A DNA stretch of 64,000 bases from CAVYWD01 sp963772225 (lineage in GTDB: Bacteria > Myxococcota > Myxococcia > Myxococcales > UBA5297), in the NCBI GenBank assembly GCA_963772225.1, contig CAVYWD010000002.1:1-64000 (forward strand), read 5' to 3'. Below, one piece after another: positions 9,001 through 18,100 of the stretch. The position numbers were made by a program, and so were the translations under genes. The notes below the pieces were generated by a model. It saw only the letters and a list, made by a program, of their open reading frames with translations, searched no databases and was not told the DNA's origin. How positions within the stretch are numbered: position 1 is the stretch's first letter; the number at the start of each line of letters is the position of its first letter.

Positions 9001-11657
9001 CGCTGACGCCGCCGTTGGATTCGCCGATTCCGGCGCAGAGCTTCCAGTGGGATTACCTGGGCAGGCCCGCGGGGCGCCAGCGAGGGACGTCGAGCTGGCC
9101 GATGAGCTGGGCGGACGGCGAGCTGACGGAGACGAATCCGGAGAGCGATCAGCAGGTGCGGCAGTACGATTCGCGCGGCCGGCAAGCGCACGTGCTGTTC
9201 CGGCCAGGGCCGAGCACGGCGGCGAATACGGATTTGACGGAGATTCTGTACGCGCTGGGAGGGGATGACCAGCCGATGCAGGTGGATGAGGCCCGGAATT
9301 CCGGGAATGTTGGGACGAGCTACGCCTACGACGAGGTGGGAAGGATTCAGTCGGTGACGCGGGGCGCTGCCGCGGTGAGCTATGGCTATACGGCGAGCAG
9401 CCAGTGGGCTAGCGTGACGTCGCCGAACGGGGTGACGAGCTATGGCTATGATTCGCTGGACCGGGTGAAGACGGTGACGAGCTCGCAGGGTCCAGCGGTG
9501 AGCTACGAGTGGGAGCCTGGCGGGGAGCTGGTGCTGTCGCTGAAGGATAGCGGTCTCGTGGAGCGGCGGTGCTACGACAAGCGCGGGCGGATGACGCAGA
9601 TCGTGCACGCGAGCGGGGACGCGCTGTGCACGGGGGCGCTGCCGTCGGGACTCGTGTCGAGCTACGCGTATGCGTATGACGAGCGCGGGAATCGAACGAG
9701 CGAGACGTACTTGGATGGCCTCATGACGCCGGAGACCACGGCGTATGGGTACGACCTCGCGGACCGGTTGACCGGAGTGGTGGGCCCAGGGCCGATGGCG
9801 ACGTTTTATCGGCTTGGTGGAGATGGCAGTCGGGTCGGTGAGAAGACTGCGGCGAACTGGGCTGGGCTTGCGAATGCGCCGTATGAGACCGTGACGGGGG
9901 TGAGCGAGAGCCGATATCTGTTCGACTCGCAGGGAGGATTGGCGGGAATCGTTGACGCCGCAACCGGTACGTCATTGGCGACGTTTGTGACGGATCGAGC
10001 GGGCAGGGTTACCTCGGAGCAGAGGGCCGGGTTTGCACGCACGCTGCGGTGGGATGCGGGCGGCAGGCTTGCTGAAGTGGACGTCGGGACCTCAAGTGGA
10101 ACGTCGACGAGCTGGTATCAATACGACGCGCAGGGGCTGAGGCGCGCGAAGACAGGCGCGACGGGAGTCGGGTATCTCTGGGCTGGCGGGGAGCTCGTGG
10201 AGGAGCAACCCGGAGCTGGCGCGGCCGCGGTCTATGCGCGCGGGAACGATGGGGCCGTGGTCGGGCTTGGAGGTGAACGCGCGCTGCATGATGGGCTTGG
10301 GGGCGTGAGCGGACGCGAAGGGGCTTCGCCGACGCTCTATCGGACGGATGCGTGGGGGAATCTCCAGGCGTATGCGGCGGATGCCAGCCGTTGGAGCGCG
10401 CCTCCGAGTGGCGGGCCGAGCTTGGGGTTTGGGGCCACGAGTTGGGATGCGGACGCCGGGCTCTATTACGCTCAACAGCGGTGGTATGACCCGAGGACCG
10501 GGCGGTGGCTGAGCGAGGATCCGGTGTTTGGGGATCTGAAGGACCCGTGGTCGCTGAATCTGTGGGGTTATGCCAAGGGGAATCCGCTTACATACATAGA
10601 TCCCACGGGTGAAGCTGCGTGTATGGGTAACCCGGAGCAGTGCCGGGCGATGTTCGCGCAGGCAGTTCGGCTCCACAACGCCTTGTCGTCGTTCAGCGAG
10701 AAGGCGGTCATCCAGGGGAGCGGCGGCGCGGTTCTCGCCATCGAACCGAGCGGCGGATTCGGCGGGCTCACCTTGGTGAACGGCGCCGAGGGGCTATCGG
10801 CATCGGCGGACGCGGCCTCGCTCACGACCGGCAGCCCTACCCTGGCGCCCATCAGCGACCGAACACTTGCAGGTCTCGTCGGGATCTTCGAGCGGTTCAA
10901 GCGCACGGGCGGCATGGGGATGCCCGGGTCACCCGAAGGCGATGCGTTCGCCAAGGGCGCTCTCGAAGGGCTGTCGATGCAGAACCCGGCTCAGGCGGGC
11001 GCCCTGCTTGACCCCTATGCGCTGCTCTGGACGGACAAGGCGCTCCTGGGGCTTGACGCTAGCCAAGTCGCGATGCTCCAGAAGATGGTCGCAGGGCACA
11101 ACACGTTCCTCCAGGGGCAGTACGGTGCTGGGTACGTGCTCGGCGTGACGACCATGGGCTTGTCGATGGTTGTGCCCACTGCGGCAGGGGCTGATGCAGC
11201 CATTGATGCTGATGTTTCCATGATGGCTGCGCAGGGTGCCAATGCAGAGAAGAACTCACAGTTGGCATCGATGGTGACGAGGCAGCGTGAGGCTGGTCGG
11301 GCGACAACGGCAGCGCGACAAGCAGCAGATGCAGCCCAGGTCTTGCGTCCCCGACCGAGCACGGCGGGAGCACTTCAGGTAGAAGGGCAGACGTTCACTG
11401 GCGTCAGCGGAACTTCTCACGGCGAATCGCTTCATCCGCAGGTGCAGCAAGCCTTGAACGACATCCATGGGATGTGTGCAGAGCCGCAGTGTATCTCGCG
11501 GGCTCTCAATGCGGGAGTGGACCCAGCGGGCGGATCGATGAGTACCGTTCGCGTTCGGGGCGCTGGAAACCCAGCGCACGGCACACAAATCCCGCCATGC
11601 AAGAGCTGTAGCAGGCTCCTGCCAAGATTTGGCATCAAACCTGTGCCTGGGGAATGA
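3..11657 (+). CDS. Giant Rhs/YD-repeat polymorphic toxin (Rhs1), C-terminal YwqJ-type deaminase; 5' end outside window
   Basis: The frame is open at the left edge, so the N-terminus and any secretion signal are not visible. Counting residues from the GTG at 15: Ig-like segments about 30-210, a bacterial Ig-like domain about 220-318, a carboxypeptidase-regulatory-like fold about 320-395, an Asp/Ala/Gly-rich linker about 1148-1175, a DUF6531-like segment about 1673-1722, many YD repeats about 2130-3450, and the Rhs core about 3475-3532 ending in DPTGE. Rhs proteins encapsulate and deliver a variable C-terminal toxin. Here the last 350 residues form that toxin, with C3821-A-E3823 and P-C3862-K-S-C3865, the zinc and catalytic motifs of YwqJ-like deaminases. 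The stop overlaps the next gene's ATG (ATGA). It is the only copy in this window with a continuous body, so it is the likely expressed one. Secretion route unknown. Confidence 0.93.
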   Translation, partial: AKAAVSSRYYSAALALAEGDHAMQVVATDAQGRTASVRRTVSVDRTPPYLTVDQPSTNPAVVTMSPYRLEGTAGDAHLSSVTVNGNPAVVLAGNYSATVALSSGNNDFVIEATDLAGNRTSVTQRLTINGGTPPTVQIVEPMDGAKVASPVVTVRVNVTAFAAISSVQIGAGPAPAVSPGVYQANVALALGSNTITATATDANGLAGSASIAVSYSDAAQEPLAVTGVDPADGTTGVEPNALVSVAFNKAVDPASLSGKVTVLRNGAALPGGYLLAPGGQIATFSAKDALPEGETLTVKVSGLLAQTGPGLASDFASQFTVRRPLTLLRGVVTDDGMQPLSGVRVDLVGTQFSTTTGSDGNWAIFGVPEGTAVVSYTGGTTSDGRSLPQVKRKVYVTAEKTTRDRVVALTPTDKSSAQYVNASQASTLSFQGVQGALSVNVPANGFAFPTGAMSGFVTATRLAPYALPVPMEARASPAMLWQVGPSGTRVMQPSTLTFPNATALPAGRLAMLLAYDDTSLLVTRVGFGKVRADGSAIDGLAPLAIKSIEYLGYMPLTQAQSDAVAQALSLPGSGVSPLDGGASFFRLQRERFARLMRPLHGWDLLALPFEGVAHAQLFEFGFDFDPGYSGLDSTFADFGPAWVSGKVRTPSERQVTIALSQPVLSDSAPNVSSFRRGDLLAIQFQAAVDTGNGADPSTAVVDAQLTATDPSKPIPADSSWHASGTSQVTVAGNVPLAELGTTRIELTAAVGTDQRKVVLEAALAAAAADGGTGADSVLTLRKVLDTSETGGEAFQAVGLYAGIAVEVDGPGDGPSGSVTDGTGSYSVEVSPSGEEMGISCATLSGVGLRAVPRVDVFGVTHFESVMTDVPACSASYSVFPGSGAQADVLIDARFFQGALRFVDRQGNALPPVCAGMATERDAASGEIERISRADAETTEVHFFRESDLNTEFASWTTSFANEQTCDGSESGAVPHGRYGKLRLGPTSPSVGAARAQCLSRGAAGLADPSCSINGPNFVRLSAGERLVVFAVNHATGYAGMTTVTVPAVVRSDRGPNGECAADTAAGGPLTTVVDGKSMTVSRCTMEDLSITADMVMYPPEIEVRVERRAPDDGVQPASGSQSHLIRTGGEATTRDEYVQVSTRWRVRRPAVDGGVADGATDAGTADGGAADAGACGGGQCPGPIGDPQGDAGQLLEVLCSELPAGAPKTNCLKDDSEWVDVPAGVSPLAGHVVYVANSAVTNPGNNVFAIKPGQSSATLVAASRYKDAQGQQVSVNSLERANWYVHAVGYPLYGRPDNSTVFDPQHPPPEVWQDLTPGGPVGLPVKALGLKNVYRHYEADGTLRERYDRAREHEFRVVELSEAQVVANAGGADGGVDGGEASSGRVMLGKADGGVVTGENASADLNDESYQFLASLLEPDDPKRATTPIGQYAVRLGTDEYGIDCKVTLDSMSHGITGDCGGDSLADVLMAGDLLYIELYLSGNAENVLYRFNFYGLAPRRDFLSAGSQFTAESAIAANDANGQGAVGRAVSQPALAEFFIQPARFQAGVVDVCTQLDGTTNQCAASTLLRRASFAAQGDGTYSLTEMCGQSGVACLDSEPFSQEALSGVDGARRFRLPVPPQYVAMPGSSLENAPASVFAVVSGANASETMVLGTPRGSFSGYHAVAPGQERVGGIDLADGHLSFEHEDMAARQLNEVVRFARVYNNQNKDVSPLGVGWTHNWDGYVVEETPGRYALVLGGQARPFPTCNLSDTTYTCASDNGHGGKLQVNDPTSATPSFEYTSEAGVVHRFDRASVNGVGRGRRAWLLTAMDEGHARAGSDGLTNTIGWTVLSYVDGTDLLKKVQTRGSLWLDFSYVDVDQSKDTAVPSRIRNLAGAKHFKYLQSVALKQGSQDPIPVLHQVSYTQQRGNLISAQRTTDLPAQNWVYVHMAVPDGAASVQAELQRSELTSAQLHLSDASGSGDYVQWEASFDRGAATSYGHVNSASVVTSAVLPGQQGSPFTVDYQSASRKLTRADGMQVNDTLNDYGNVNTEQLPLSKTSAQWGSDAKGGVVRPQTQTAQSGRAVSNTYDGSLRLTGSTLVNAPTEAHETLPAAGVAEKSQLAGLTRDSRYGSSTLTTIPGPNGTIQIMTPLDAKGHGDPAGITVKDEQGNVALSRSTTFNDDGMPLTETDELGRHLTYSYALQNPLGLPDSVTVKTDSPADGALGTLHRNLHYDQYGRLTGIDEVETGASTSWSYDSQGRKLTSSQQGTPAQVWHYAYAPVDPADNKSFSVVVDDLGTLPATSLVVVTETLDGTSHERKQYYADGLLLGETFAYGQPQTLGVRKYRYEKGRMTSSTDERGFVRSYTYDDNGRQTKVDVTDAGGVSRTEVAYGLDSEGRPTTVTGSDGQVTAIDYDILGQAAKWDYGFADAQGTARDVESVTRDIRGALTQRTFGSAAPLHVLTTTLDGVGRPLTTNSAESSAGGVHEVRQYDGLGRPTAVEDNELGLKDELEYKDVLGRMTLHVRSVLSGALTLTDTEVRTYEDKGTSAPSVVHVTHTIATGIGNATRTKRVDSTVDVAGRVLSSTEWVPPAGGPGDPVAATTSYTYDPRGKLLAMTEPLAPVATADGTQTEAYARTNAFTYDALGNWLTATLSDGAVVRFTPNAAGQVESRTGPHPDDNWSFEYDGFGRLTKKALTPATSSAAPAATWTLVYGPNAADAKGNALGAGQVSQTDPAGYTTVASFNARGKLLKQVADDVGASRSSTNQQVKEYGYDGPFSKSEKVSEGLSVGTTTRKLDDRGRQTWQEDVWSKASYGHDYVTTSPWTGRTVAITQTYTSGAQTRTQQSALEVDSLGNTIARTLGPNGSSVTDRWLFDAGGLVTRESLSGKPDRVNMYIEGLLTQSVYGGVEPTAYSYYSDGRLQAVTYPSGRVRTSVWNRRGLLDLETYGVGADVQRTRMTYDAGGYVSAVIQGFTTSDEAARQYINGPMGETLSVTLPGQVGSFAYGYDGARRLVSLTPPLDSPIPAQSFQWDYLGRPAGRQRGTSSWPMSWADGELTETNPESDQQVRQYDSRGRQAHVLFRPGPSTAANTDLTEILYALGGDDQPMQVDEARNSGNVGTSYAYDEVGRIQSVTRGAAAVSYGYTASSQWASVTSPNGVTSYGYDSLDRVKTVTSSQGPAVSYEWEPGGELVLSLKDSGLVERRCYDKRGRMTQIVHASGDALCTGALPSGLVSSYAYAYDERGNRTSETYLDGLMTPETTAYGYDLADRLTGVVGPGPMATFYRLGGDGSRVGEKTAANWAGLANAPYETVTGVSESRYLFDSQGGLAGIVDAATGTSLATFVTDRAGRVTSEQRAGFARTLRWDAGGRLAEVDVGTSSGTSTSWYQYDAQGLRRAKTGATGVGYLWAGGELVEEQPGAGAAAVYARGNDGAVVGLGGERALHDGLGGVSGREGASPTLYRTDAWGNLQAYAADASRWSAPPSGGPSLGFGATSWDADAGLYYAQQRWYDPRTGRWLSEDPVFGDLKDPWSLNLWGYAKGNPLTYIDPTGEAACMGNPEQCRAMFAQAVRLHNALSSFSEKAVIQGSGGAVLAIEPSGGFGGLTLVNGAEGLSASADAASLTTGSPTLAPISDRTLAGLVGIFERFKRTGGMGMPGSPEGDAFAKGALEGLSMQNPAQAGALLDPYALLWTDKALLGLDASQVAMLQKMVAGHNTFLQGQYGAGYVLGVTTMGLSMVVPTAAGADAAIDADVSMMAAQGANAEKNSQLASMVTRQREAGRATTAARQAADAAQVLRPRPSTAGALQVEGQTFTGVSGTSHGESLHPQVQQALNDIHGMCAEPQCISRALNAGVDPAGGSMSTVRVRGAGNPAHGTQIPPCKSCSRLLPRFGIKPVPGE
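3915..10620 (+). repeat. Long duplicated rhs block, copy 1 (partner 12310-19015)
   Basis: This part of rhs1 and the matching part of rhs2 lie at a constant offset of 8395 bases at every anchor checked (cagcatccgccg, the region near 6371, and tgg-tgagcgagga at 10506/18901). The stretch from about 6250 to 8200 looks almost identical by eye, whereas other parts carry scattered substitutions. This patchwork suggests duplication followed by gene conversion. Exact identity was not computed. Confidence 0.85.
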
Positions 11658-12139
11658 AGACCGAAAGGCCTGAGGAGAGTCCGCCCATGGAGCGAGCTGT
11701 TGAGGAGATCCTGAGGAGTGCAGGATGGTTTCCCGGGAGGTCCGATGCCGCACGAACAGAAGCCTGGGCACGCGCCCTCGACAAGGAGGGCGGCTTTCAG
11801 ATGGCCGATGCGGCAAGGAAGGCACTGGAGGAATACGGCGGTTTGACGGTTTCGGTTGACGGAGAGGGTGCGGATGTCGCTAAGTGCGGCTTCAGGCTCG
11901 ACCCAACACTTGCCATTGGAGAGGAAGACCGATTCGGCGGTCTAGGACAAGCGTTAGGAATACGGCTATATCCGCTTGGGGAGGCAGCGGAAGGAAACGC
12001 ATTCTTGAGTATCGACGAGAAGGGTGAGGTGTACATCGTTCATGACGCGCTCTATTGGATTGCGCCGTCCATCGCGGAGGCAGTGGAAGCACTGATTCTC
12101 GGGAAGCGCTCTCGACGAGCCGGGAGTCAGACGCCGTGA
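11654..12139 (+). CDS. SUKH-3 family immunity protein (for Rhs1 deaminase)
   Basis: 161 residues. The ATG at 11654 overlaps the rhs1 stop (ATGA), so translation is probably coupled to the toxin. The N-terminal AGWFPGR (about residues 24-30) and the C-terminal block FLSIDEKGEVYIVHD...LYWIAPSIAEAVEAL match the SUKH-3 pattern. SUKH proteins are known immunity proteins of polymorphic toxins, and SUKH genes commonly sit next to nucleic-acid deaminase toxins. That fits the YwqJ-type deaminase encoded immediately upstream. It is expected to bind and neutralise that domain in the cytoplasm. An internal ATG at 11687 is an alternative start closer to the conserved region. Its base composition is less GC-rich than the Rhs body, as is usual for exchanged toxin/immunity tips. 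Confidence 0.85.
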   Translation: MKTERPEESPPMERAVEEILRSAGWFPGRSDAARTEAWARALDKEGGFQMADAARKALEEYGGLTVSVDGEGADVAKCGFRLDPTLAIGEEDRFGGLGQALGIRLYPLGEAAEGNAFLSIDEKGEVYIVHDALYWIAPSIAEAVEALILGKRSRRAGSQTP

Positions 12140-12143
12140 CATG

Positions 12144-12187
12144 TAGTGCCCACGCGAAAGGATCACGCTGCGCAAGGGCCCGTTGGC
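12144..12187. repeat. 44-bp repeat, copy A (probable IS-end scar)
   Basis: It begins tagtgcccacgcgaaaggat and recurs at 20407-20449 with a single one-base gap. Copy A lies 5 bp after the stop of the SUKH-3 gene and runs directly into rhs sequence at about 12190. Copy B is joined to a truncated transposase gene, so the shared 44 bp is most simply the end of one insertion sequence. Copy A would be all that remains of it here. Confidence 0.7.
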
Positions 12188-12198
12188 AGCCGGTGCCG

Positions 12199-15100
12199 AT
12201 GGCGGCGCGGGCGTCGCCGGCGATGCTTTGGCAGGTGGGCCCGTCGGGGACGCGGGTGATGCAGCCGTCGACGCTGACGTTCCCGAACACGACGTCACTG
12301 CCCGCGGCGCAGCATCCGCCGCCGGAGGTCTGGCAGGACCTGTCGCCCGGTGGCCCGGTGGGGCTGCCGGCGAAGGCGCTGGGCTTGAAGAACGTCTACC
12401 GGCACTACGAGGCGGACGGGACGCTGCGGGAGCGGTACGACCGGGCGCGGGAGCATGAGTTTCGGGTGGTGGAGCTGAGCGACACGCAGGTGGTGGCCAA
12501 CGCCGGTGGCGCGGACGGCGGCGTCGACGGCGGGGAGGCGAGCTCGGGGCGGGTGATGTTGGGGAAGGCGGACGGCGGGGTCGTGACCGGGGAGAATGCG
12601 TCTGCGGACCTCAACGACGAGTCCTACCAATTCCTGGCGAGCCTCTTGGAGCCGGACGACCCGAAGCGGGCGACGACGCCGATAGGGCAGTACGCGGTGC
12701 GGTTGGGCACGGACGAGTACGGGATCGACTGCAAGGTGACGCTCGATTCAATGAGCCACGGGATCACCGGCGACTGTGGCGGGGATTCGCTGGCGGACGT
12801 GTTGATGGCGGGCGACCTTCTGTACATCGAGCTGTATTTGTCTGGGAACGCGGAGAACGTGCTGTACCGGTTCAATTTCTATGGATTGGCGCCGCGGAGG
12901 GATTTCCTGTCGGCGGGGAGCCAGTTCACGGCGGAGAGCGCGATCGCCGCGAACGATGCGAACGGCCAGGGCGCCGTCGGTCGGGCGGTTTCGCAGCCGG
13001 CGCTGGCGGAGTTCTTCATCCAGCCGGCGCGATTCCAGGCGGGCGTGGTGGATGTCTGCACGCAGCTGGATGGGGCGACGAGTCAGTGCGCGGCGTCGAG
13101 CCTGCTGAGGCGGGCGAGCTTTGCGGCGCAGGGGGACGGGACGTATTCGTTGACGGAGATGTGCGGGCAGAGCGGCGTGGCGTGCCTGGACAGCGAGCCA
13201 TTCTCGCAGGAGGCGTTGTCGGGGGTCGACGGGGCGCGGCGATTTAGGTTGCCAGTGCCGCCGCAGTACGTGGCAATGCCGGGCTCGAGCCTGGAGAACG
13301 CGCCGGCGAGCGTGTTCGCGGTGGTGAGCGGGGCGAACGCGAGCGAGACGATGGTGCTGGGGACGCCTCGCGGGAGCTTTAGCGGCTACCACGCGGTCGC
13401 GCCTGGACAAGAGCGGGTGGGAGGTATTGATCTCGCGGACGGGCACCTGTCGTTCGAGCACGAGGATATGGCGGCGCGGCAGCTCAACGAAGTGGTGCGA
13501 TTCGCGCGGGTCTACAACAACCAGAATAAGGACCCGTCGCCGCTCGGGGTCGGGTGGACGCACAATTGGGACGGGTACGTGGTCGAGGAGACGCCTGGCC
13601 GGTACGCGCTGGTTCTCGGTGGGCAGGCGCGGCCGTTCCCGACGTGCAATTTGAGCGACACGACGTATACGTGCGCGAGCGACAACGGGCACGGCGGGAA
13701 GCTGCAGGTTAGCGACCCGACGTCGGCGACGCCGAGCTTCGAGTACACGAGCGAGGCCGGGGTGCTGCATCGGTTCGACCGGGCGTCGGTGAACGGCGTT
13801 GGGCGGGGGCGGCGCGCGTGGCTCTTGACGGCGATGGACGAGGGACACGCGCGGGCGGGGAGCGACGGGCAGGCAAATAGCAGCGGCTGGACGGTGCTGA
13901 GCTACGTGGATGGCACGGATCTCTTGAAGAAGGTGCAGACGCGCGGGAGCCTTTGGCTGGACTTCAGCTACGTGGACGTGGACCAGTCGAAGGACACGGC
14001 GGTGCCGTCGCGGATTCGAAATCTTGCGGGCGCGAAGCACTTCAAATACTTGCAGTCGGTGGCCTTGAAGCAGGGGAGCCAGGATCCGATCCTGGTGCTG
14101 CACCAGATGAGCTACACGCAGCAGCGAGGCAATCTGATTTCGGCGCAGCGGACGACGGATCTGCCGACGCAGAACTGGGTCTACGTCTATATGGCGGTGC
14201 CGGACGGGGCGGCGAGCGTGCAGGCGGAGCTGCAGCGCAGCGAGTTGGCGTCGGCGCAGCTGCACTTGTCGGATGCGAGCGGGAGCGGCGACTACGTGCA
14301 GTGGGAGGCGAGCTTTGATCGCGGTGCGGCGACGAGCTATGGGCATGTGAACTCGGCGTCGGTGGTGACGTCGGCGGTGTTGCCTGGGCAGCAGGGTAGT
14401 CCATTCACGGTGGATTATCAGTCGGCATCGCGGAAGCTGACGCGGGCGGATGGCGTGCAGGTGAATGACACGCTGAACAGCTATGGAAACGTCAATACGG
14501 AGCAGCTGCCGCTGACGCAGTCGAGCGCGCAGTGGGGCAGCGATTCGATGGGCGGGAAGGTGCGGCCGCAGGTGCAGAGCGCGCAGAGCGGGAAGAGCGT
14601 GAGCACCGTATACGACGATAACCTGCGGCCGACGAGCAGCACGCTGGCGAAGGCGCCGACGGAGGCGCACGAGACGCTTCCGGCGGCGGGAGTGGCGGAG
14701 AACGGCCAGCTCGCCGGGCTGACGCCGGACTCGAGGTACGGGAGCTCGACGCTGACGACGATCCCGGGGCCGAATGGAACGATTCAGATCATGACGCCGC
14801 TGGACGCGAAGGGGCATGGAGACCCGGCGGGGATCACGGTGAAGGACGAGCAGGGGAATGTGGCGCTGAGCCGGAGCGCGACGTTCAACGACGACGGAAT
14901 GCCGCTGACGGAGACCGATGAGCTGGGTCGACACCTGACGTATTCTTACGCTCTTCAAAACCCGTTGGGGCTGCCGGACTCGGTGACGGTGAAGACGGAT
15001 TCACCGGCGGACGGAGCGCTGGGGACGCTGCATCGGAATCTGCACTACGACCAGTACGGGAGGCTGACGGGGATCGACGAGGTGGAGACGGGGGCGAGCA

Positions 15101-18100
15101 CTTCGTGGAGCTACGACAGCCAGGGACGGAAGCTGACGAGTAGCCAGCAGGGGACGCCGGCGCAGGTGTGGCATTACGCGTATGCGCCGGTGGACCCTGC
15201 GGACAACAAGAGCTTCTCGGTGGTGGTGGACGACCTGGGGACGCTGCCGGCGACGTCGCTGGTGGTCGTGACGGAGACGCTGGACGGGACGAGCCACGAG
15301 AGGAAGCAGTATTACGCGGACGGGCTCTTACTGGGAGAGACGTTTGCCTACGGGCAGCCGCAGACGCTGGGCGTGCGGAAGTATCGGTATGAGAAGGGGC
15401 GGATGACGTCGTCGACGGACGAGCGGGGCTTTGTGCGCTCGTACACGTATGACGACAACGGGCGGCAGACGAAGGTGGATGTGACGGACGCGGGTGGGGT
15501 ATCAAGGACGGAGGTGGCGTACGGGCTGGACAGCGAAGGACGGCCGACGACGGTGACGGGCTCGGACGGGCAAGTGACGGCGATCGACTACGACATTCTG
15601 GGCCAGGCGGCGAAGTGGGACTACGGGTTCGCGGACGCGCAGGGCACGGCGCGGGACGTGGAATCGGTGACGCGCGACATTCGCGGCGCTCTGACGCAGC
15701 GGACGTTCGGGAGCGCAGCGCCGCTGCATGTGCTGACGACGACGCTGGACGGCGTGGGTCGGCCGTTGACGACGAACAGCGCCGAGAGCTCGGCGGGCGG
15801 AGTGCACGAGGTGCGGCAGTACGATGGGCTCGGGCGGCCGACGGCGGTGGAGGACAACGAGCTCGGGCTGAAGGATGAGCTCGAATACAAAGACGTGCTG
15901 GGCCGAATGACGCTGCACGTGCGCTCGGTGCTCTCCGGGGCGTTGACGCTCACCGATACCGAAGTGAGGACGTACGAGGACAAAGGGACGAGCGCGCCGA
16001 GCGTGGTGCACGTGACGCATACCATCGCGACCGGCATCGGGAATGCGACGCGGACGAAGCGTGTGGACTCGACGGTGGACGTGGCCGGGCGAGTGTTGTC
16101 GAGCACGGAATGGGTGCCGCCCGCCGGCGGGCCTGGGGACCCTGTTGCGGCGACGACGAGCTACACGTACGACCCGCGGGGAAAGCTGCTGGCGATGACG
16201 GAGCCTTTGGCGCCGGTGGCGACTGCGGACGGGACGCAGACGGAGGCGTACGCGCGGACGAATGCGTTCACGTATGACGCGCTGGGGAATCGGCTAACGG
16301 CGACGCTGTCGGACGGGGCGGTGGTGCGCTTCACGCCGAACGCGGCGGGGCAGGTGGTGAGTCGGACGGGGCCGCATCCGGACGACAATTGGAGCTTCGA
16401 GTATGACGGCTTCGGGAGGCTGACGAAGAAGGCACTCACGCCAGCGACCTCGAGCGCGGCGCCGGCGGCGACGTGGACGTTGGTGTATGGGCCGAACGCG
16501 GCGGACGCGAAGGGGAACGCGCTGGGCGCAGGGCAAGTGAGCCAGACGGACCCGGCGGGCTACACGACGGTGGCGAGCTTCAATGCGCGCGGGAAGCTCT
16601 TGAAGCAGGTGGCGGACGACCTGGGGGCGAGCCGTCAGTCGACGAATCAGCAGACGAGCGAGTACGGATACGACGGGCCTTTCGCCAAGAGCGAGAAGGT
16701 GAGCGAAGGGGCGTCGGTGGATACGATGAGCCGTGGCTTCGATGACCGAGGCCGGGCCCTTTCGGAAGAAGAGGTATGGACCAAAGGTAGCTACGGCTAT
16801 GATTACGTCACGACGAGCCCGTGGAGTGGGCGCACGGCGGCGATCGCGGAGACGTATTCCTCGGGGACGGCGACGCGGACGCGGCAGTCGGCGGTGGAGG
16901 TGGACTCGCTGGGGAACACGATAGCGAGGACGCTGGGGCCGAATGGGTCGTCGGTGACAGACCGGTGGCTATTCGATGCCGGGGGATTGGTGACGAGGGA
17001 GAGCCTGTCGGGCAAGCCGGAGCGGGTGAATACATATATTGAAGGATTGCTGACGCAGTCGGTGTATGGCGGCGTGGAGCCGACGGCGTATTCGTACTAT
17101 TCGGACGGGCGACTGCAGGCGGTGACGTATCCGTCTGGGCGAGTGCGGACGAGTGTGTGGAATCGGCGCGGATTGTTGGACCTGGAGACGTACGGGGTGG
17201 ACGCGGACGTGCAGCGCACGCGCATGACGTACGACGCGGGCGGGTACGTGAGCGCCGTGATCCAAGGATTCACGACGAGCGACGAAGCTGCGCGGCAGTA
17301 CGTGAATGGGCCGATGGGCGAGACGCTGTCGGTGACGCTGCCCGGGCAGGTGGGGAGCTTTGCGTACGGGTACGACGGGGCGAGGCGGCTGGTGTCGCTG
17401 ACGCCGCCGTTGGATTCGCCGATTCCGGCGCAGAGCTTCCAGTGGGACTACCTGGGCAGGCCCGCGGGGCGCCAGCGAGGGACGTCGAGCTGGCCGATGA
17501 GCTGGGCGGACGGCGAGCTGACGGAGACGAACCCGGAGAGCGATCAGCAGGTGCGGCAGTACGATTCGCGCGGCCGGCAAGCGCACGTGCTGTTCAGGCC
17601 GGGGCCGGGCACGGCGGCAAATACGGATTTGACGGAGATCCTGTACGCGCTGGGCGGGGATGACCAGCCGATGGAGGTGGATGAGGCCCGGAATTCCGGG
17701 AATGTTGGGACGAGCTACGCCTACGACGCGGTGGGGAGGATTCAGTCGGTGACGCGGGGCTCGGCCGCGGTGAGTTATGCGTATACTGCGAGCAGCCAGT
17801 GGCAGAGCGTGACGTCGCCGAACGGAGTGACGAGCTATGGCTATGATTCGCTGGACCGGGTGAAGACGGTGACGAGCTCGCAGGGCCCAGCGGTGAGCTA
17901 CGAGTGGGAGCCTGGCGGCGAGCTGGTGCTGTCGCTGCAGGGGAACGGGCTTGTGGAGCGGCGGTGCTATGACAACCGGGGGCGGATGAAGCAGGTCGTG
18001 CACGCCAGCGGGGACGCGCTGTGCACGGGAGGGTTGCCAGCAGGGCTCGTGTCGAGCTACTCGTATTCGTATGACGAGCGAGGGAATCGAAGCAGCCAGA

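Noticed and set aside
15..11657. GTG at 15 as the true start of rhs1
   Set aside because: The frame is open to the window's edge with no ribosome site, and the visible part begins inside an Ig-like domain, so the gene must start upstream.
2217..14958. Very long minus-strand open frames (600-740 codons) opposite rhs1 and rhs2
   Set aside because: They are Arg/His/Pro-rich shadows caused by high GC and biased codons in the opposite Rhs genes; no domain and no ribosome site.
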